DNA of 34,127 bases, taken from CAYFIW01 sp964500645. Its GTDB lineage: Bacteria; Chloroflexota; Dehalococcoidia; Lucifugimonadales; UBA826. Each line of letters starts with the position of its first letter. The first letter of the stretch is position 1. Location: positions 1 through 34,127 of the forward strand of contig CAZCOH010000014.1 in NCBI GenBank assembly GCA_964500645.1. The letters run 5' to 3'. Below the pieces are notes generated by a model. The model saw nothing but the letters and a program-made list of their open reading frames with translations, was not told where the DNA came from and made no database searches. The position numbers were made by a program, and so were the translations under genes. Below are positions 31,750-34,127 of the stretch, one piece after another.

Positions 31750-32613
31750 TTATTTTATAGAAAAAACCATCTGCACAGTAAGTTTTAACTCTAACTCTCC
31801 TGTGTCTATTGGGGTAGAAGGCGATGCTGCCATTGACCTCATCATTTCATATCCCATATCTGAAGATGAACGCAGAGACGGTGACCCACCTTCAACAATT
31901 GCAATCACGGACCCTAATTCTATGACGCTGAAATTAGCGAATTCTTTTGCCTTGGTAAAGGCATCTGAAACTGCTTTTTGGCGGAGGGTCGACATATATG
32001 GCTCAGTGTCTTCAACAGTGAAATCAATACCTTCTATCCTAAGTAAGTCACCTCCTGCTTTTGCCACATCATCCACAACTTCTCCAATTCTATCGATTTC
32101 CCGAAGTTTTACATTTGCAGAGTTACTTACAACATACCCTGACAAAATTTGTTTACTCGTGTATCTTCCACCAACGACAACCTCTTCATAATCATATCGA
32201 GGATATATATTGAATCTTCTTGTTTGAATATCTTTTTCAGCAACTCTATTTTCAAGCAAAGTAGCCTTCACAGAATCCATAGCTTCAGCCGCTGTCTCTC
32301 TCGCTTCACTAACCGTCTTAGAGAATGATTCAATCCCAATTTTCATTATCGCCAAATCAGGTTCTAGGGAGACCGACCCGAAGCCAGTGACATGAATTCC
32401 GGAGTTCGCAGATCCCGTAGATGATTGAGAGAATCTCGTCGTCTGAAAAGACCCATCAGTAATTACATTTGCGCCAGGAACAACCGATGGAACCTCAACC
32501 TCTTTGGCAGACAAATTCGAAAAAGAATCATTCTCCTTTTGTGTAGAACAAGCTATAGCTACGACTAGAAAAACTATTGAAAATGAACAGCCTAAAAAGA
32601 GTTTATTTTGCAT
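31750..32613 (-). CDS. SIMPL-domain (DUF541) lipoprotein
   Basis: This 287-residue exported lipoprotein has a hydrophobic signal (4-20) and lipobox A-I-A-C with Cys22. A Ser/Asn-rich linker runs to about residue 70, then a SIMPL/BP26 domain (72-285) with G-I-H-V-T-G-F-G-S-V-S-L-E-P-D-L-A and V-S-D-A-F-T-K-A-K-E-F-A. SIMPL proteins form oligomeric rings or channels at the cell surface and are linked to stress; their precise role is unclear. GAGG precedes the ATG. It is 61 bases ahead of dcd, a gap with no visible terminator, and it is divergent from lepB. Confidence 0.9.
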   Translation of the reverse strand: MQNKLFLGCSFSIVFLVVAIACSTQKENDSFSNLSAKEVEVPSVVPGANVITDGSFQTTRFSQSSTGSANSGIHVTGFGSVSLEPDLAIMKIGIESFSKTVSEARETAAEAMDSVKATLLENRVAEKDIQTRRFNIYPRYDYEEVVVGGRYTSKQILSGYVVSNSANVKLREIDRIGEVVDDVAKAGGDLLRIEGIDFTVEDTEPYMSTLRQKAVSDAFTKAKEFANFSVIELGSVIAIVEGGSPSLRSSSDMGYEMMRSMAASPSTPIDTGELELKLTVQMVFSIK

Positions 32614-32713
32614 TTAATATAACCTCTCGACGAAATATTATTCCCCAGACTCTTAGATTATGTCGTAAAAAAACAAGTTATTAAATATTAAAATGAAATA
32701 TAATTGATCCCTT

Positions 32714-33331
32714 ATGTATAAATCAGATAATGCAAAACCTAAATTATTTAGAGAAATAATTGAGACTGCGATATTAGCAGGCTTGATTTTTGTGGTCTTG
32801 CAGGTCACCGTCCAAAATTACCAAGTAGAAGGTTCTAGCATGTTGCCAACGCTGAATCAGGGAGATTGCGTGCTAGCAAACAAATTCATATATTCCAGTA
32901 TAGACACAACCGATTTTGCAGACTTCTTACCTACGATTGATCCACATCAAGGTGATCTTCTGTTCACCTTTCATCCGCCTAGAAGAGGCGAAATAGTAAT
33001 TTTCGAATATCCGAATGACAGAAAGCGTCATTTTGTGAAAAGGGTTATAGGGGTGCCAGGAGACGAGGTCCGTATTCAAAATGGAACCGTGTTTGTAAAC
33101 CAATCTGAAATTCAAGAACCTTACTTGGACAGATCCCATTCCTCATCAAATTATGGACCTATAATAATTGGAACAGGTGAATATTTTGTGTTAGGGGATA
33201 ACAGGCTTTCGAGTAATGATTCAAGAGCATGGGGAACAATAAGCAACGAACACATAATTGGAAAATACTGGTTCCGATACAGTTCTTTTTTATGCGACCT
33301 TGCACCTATTGACAGAGGAAACCTCAAATAA
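32714..33331 (+). CDS. lepB: Signal peptidase I
   Basis: Membrane-bound serine protease that removes signal peptides of secreted proteins. The 205-residue protein has one N-terminal transmembrane helix (about 15-33), catalytic Ser42 in E-G-S-S-M-L-P-T-L, Lys109 in F-V-K-R-V-I-G-V-P-G-D and the late G-D-N-R-L-S-S-N-D-S-R box. The short type with one helix is like those of Gram-positive bacteria. There is an unusual insert (residues 60-85) between the Ser and Lys boxes. A TATAAT at 32699-32704 lies only nine bases before the ATG and no Shine-Dalgarno is seen, so the message may be leaderless. Confidence 0.96.
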   Translation: MYKSDNAKPKLFREIIETAILAGLIFVVLQVTVQNYQVEGSSMLPTLNQGDCVLANKFIYSSIDTTDFADFLPTIDPHQGDLLFTFHPPRRGEIVIFEYPNDRKRHFVKRVIGVPGDEVRIQNGTVFVNQSEIQEPYLDRSHSSSNYGPIIIGTGEYFVLGDNRLSSNDSRAWGTISNEHIIGKYWFRYSSFLCDLAPIDRGNLK

Positions 33332-33368
33332 AATGGTCCAGTTTGTACTGTTAATTCATATTGCCTTC

Positions 33369-33398
33369 TTGAAAGCCCTACAGTTTGCCCCTTACAAT
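33369..33398 (+). promoter_or_regulatory. Candidate promoter of tRNA-Lys
   Basis: TTGAAA (33369-33374) and TACAAT (33393-33398) are each one mismatch from the -35 and -10 consensus, with an 18-base spacer. Transcription would begin near 33405, about 35 bases ahead of the tRNA. The rest of the 108-base gap between lepB and the tRNA holds no gene. Confidence 0.45.
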
Positions 33399-33439
33399 TC
33401 TCCGGTACAAATTTGTGGGCGCGCCTCCAATATTTTCGT

Positions 33440-33513
33440 GGGCCGGTAGCTCAGTCTGGCAGAGCATCGGACTTTTAATCCGAGTGTCCTGGGTTCGAAT
33501 CCCAGCCGGCTCA
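33440..33513 (+). tRNA. tRNA-Lys (anticodon TTT)
   Basis: A complete cloverleaf folds here. The acceptor arm is GGGCCGG (33440-33446) with CCGGCTC (33506-33512), one G-U pair. The D arm is GCTC/GAGC, the anticodon stem TCGGA/TCCGA encloses CTTTTAA with anticodon TTT, and the T arm is CTGGG-TTCGAAT-CCCAG. The discriminator base is A33513. The 3' CCA is not encoded and must be added by the nucleotidyltransferase. The total is 74 bases. Confidence 0.97.
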
Positions 33514-33521
33514 CATCTAAG

Positions 33522-33594
33522 AAAAATATAGTCAAATATAACGCCTGAGTACCGATACGAAACCTAAAATCCACCGGCACATTACTATATTTTT
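33522..33594. repeat. 11-bp inverted repeat downstream of tRNA-Lys
   Basis: AAAAATATAGT (33522-33532) is perfectly complementary to ACTATATTTTT (33584-33594), separated by 51 bases. The right arm ends in a run of five T residues, so the structure could weakly terminate the tRNA transcript, but the stem is almost all A-T and the loop is long. It may be chance in AT-rich spacer. No gene is visible in 33514-33735. Confidence 0.3.
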
Positions 33595-33643
33595 ATTACA
33601 CCTCATTAATATGTGCTTGATAATCTAGTCTTCTACATAAAGC

Positions 33644-33674
33644 TTTACGTTTTTATCATTTTCCAATGTATAAT
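33644..33674 (+). promoter_or_regulatory. Candidate promoter of the solute-binding lipoprotein gene
   Basis: A perfect TATAAT at 33669-33674 is preceded by TTTACG (33644-33649), a weak -35 with a long 19-base spacer. The predicted start near 33681 leaves a leader of about 55 bases ahead of the strong AGGAGG (33719-33724) and the ATG at 33736. Confidence 0.45.
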
Positions 33675-33735
33675 CGCCCATACGCCTATTCAAAGAACTA
33701 ACAGGTAAAACGTTTTTAGGAGGTTTACGTTCAAT

Positions 33736-34127
33736 ATGAGAACTAAACATTACTTATCAATACTAGGTTCGCTACTTATGCTAATCGCACTAGTGGCCTG
33801 TTCCAGTTCAGATAGTACTGAAGAGGGATCTTCTTCATCTGGGGGAGCTACAGCTGCATCTTCACAATCAGATAAGCCTAAAACCGACAATCGTATGCCG
33901 GCGCCCAAACCCCTACAGACGAAGAGTGCTATCGTGTCAGGGGCTGTCTCCAATGTTGCCGGAGGAGGAAAAGGAACTTTAAAAGTAGCCATGAAGACAT
34001 TGGGTAACGCTCAAGGGTTACCAGGTGTGGCTTCTGGAGGAACCGGTGACACTATTCCGGGGATGATAGGCCTGATGGAGAAGATGGTTGAGAGAAAGGC
34101 ATCAGACCTTTCCTACAAGCCTCATCT
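33736..34127 (+). CDS. Lipoprotein, probable family 5 extracellular solute-binding protein (3' partial)
   Basis: The frame is open to the window end, giving 130 complete codons. The signal peptide has basic residues R2 and K4, a hydrophobic core (8-19) and lipobox L-V-A-C with Cys22. A Ser/Gly/Pro-rich linker follows to about residue 78. The mature part begins G-T-L-K-V-A-M-K-T-L-G, then G-M-I-G-L-M-E-K-M-V-E, which is how oligopeptide/nickel-type solute-binding proteins of ABC importers begin. The substrate is unknown. AGGAGG precedes the ATG by 12 bases, and a TATAAT-containing promoter lies upstream. Confidence 0.72.
   Translation, partial: MRTKHYLSILGSLLMLIALVACSSSDSTEEGSSSSGGATAASSQSDKPKTDNRMPAPKPLQTKSAIVSGAVSNVAGGGKGTLKVAMKTLGNAQGLPGVASGGTGDTIPGMIGLMEKMVERKASDLSYKPH

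Noticed and set aside
1..34127. CRISPR arrays, insertion sequences, att sites or phage genes
   Set aside because: No regularly spaced repeats, transposase, integrase or structural phage motifs were found.

Overview
The window is an AT-rich (roughly 40% G+C by eye), densely coded chromosomal segment of a bacterium. The gene set points to a marine Dehalococcoidia-type Chloroflexota (SAR202-like). It has a NIL-domain protein and a MoaD/ThiS-like sulfur carrier behind threonine synthase, a PyrR-led pyrimidine operon, an actinobacterial-type dCTP deaminase, an F420-type PPOX protein, DUF5671 membrane repeats, GYD and ABM proteins, and several lipoproteins. That assignment is an inference from gene content. 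Nothing looks like a phage, plasmid or insertion sequence; this is core metabolism. GTG and TTG starts are common. TGA is an ordinary stop here: genes ending at 5913, 7750, 10655 and 19586 all use it.

Layout. 1-762 (+): the end of thrC, a NIL-domain protein and a sulfur carrier ending Gly-Gly-Ser. 826-4520 (-): aroK-aroB-TauE/SafE permease-tgt, tightly packed. 4624-7750 (+): rph, a small lipoprotein and a membrane protein made of six DUF5671-like repeats. 7779-8760 (-): a GNAT acetyltransferase overlapping a Nudix hydrolase. 8761-9106: a divergent control region with an inverted repeat, a good sigma-70-type promoter, a textbook PyrR-binding RNA hairpin and a second strong hairpin. 9107-16469 (+): pyrR-pyrB-pyrC-carA-carB, covering the first three steps of UMP synthesis. 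The same run continues with an OsmC-family gene and an SbcC/Rad50-like ATPase. 19608-21013 (-): two subunits of a 3-oxoacid-type CoA transferase. 21148-22042 (+): a GNAT and a PPOX protein. 22045-22740 (-): a DUF1461/Lit-like membrane protein. 22813-24421 (+): mazG, an ABM protein and a GYD protein. 24439-32613 (-): a colinear run read as SIMPL lipoprotein, dcd, ribD, ribE, ribBA, ribH, an IMPase-family phosphatase, a HAD-like protein and mutL. 32714-34127 (+): lepB, tRNA-Lys(TTT) and the start of a lipoprotein that looks like a family 5 solute-binding protein.

Main discovery. The OsmC-family gene at 16473-16982 is one open frame interrupted by a single in-frame TGA (16686-16688). The TGA sits exactly where the family has its peroxidatic cysteine (G-F-[TGA]-L-L-T-N-L-K-R-Y-A). 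Just downstream lies a two-tier stem-loop (16692-16732) whose apical loop begins GG at the distance expected of a bacterial SECIS element. I read it as a selenocysteine-containing OsmC-like peroxiredoxin/hydroperoxide reductase, co-transcribed with the PyrR-controlled pyrimidine operon. No selA, selB, selC or selD is in the window, so the claim needs the rest of the genome.

Other points of interest are the PyrR leader with competing pairings, the Ser-capped sulfur carrier, the Lit-like lipoprotein acyltransferase, and two candidate phosphatases behind the riboflavin genes that could fill the usual missing step.
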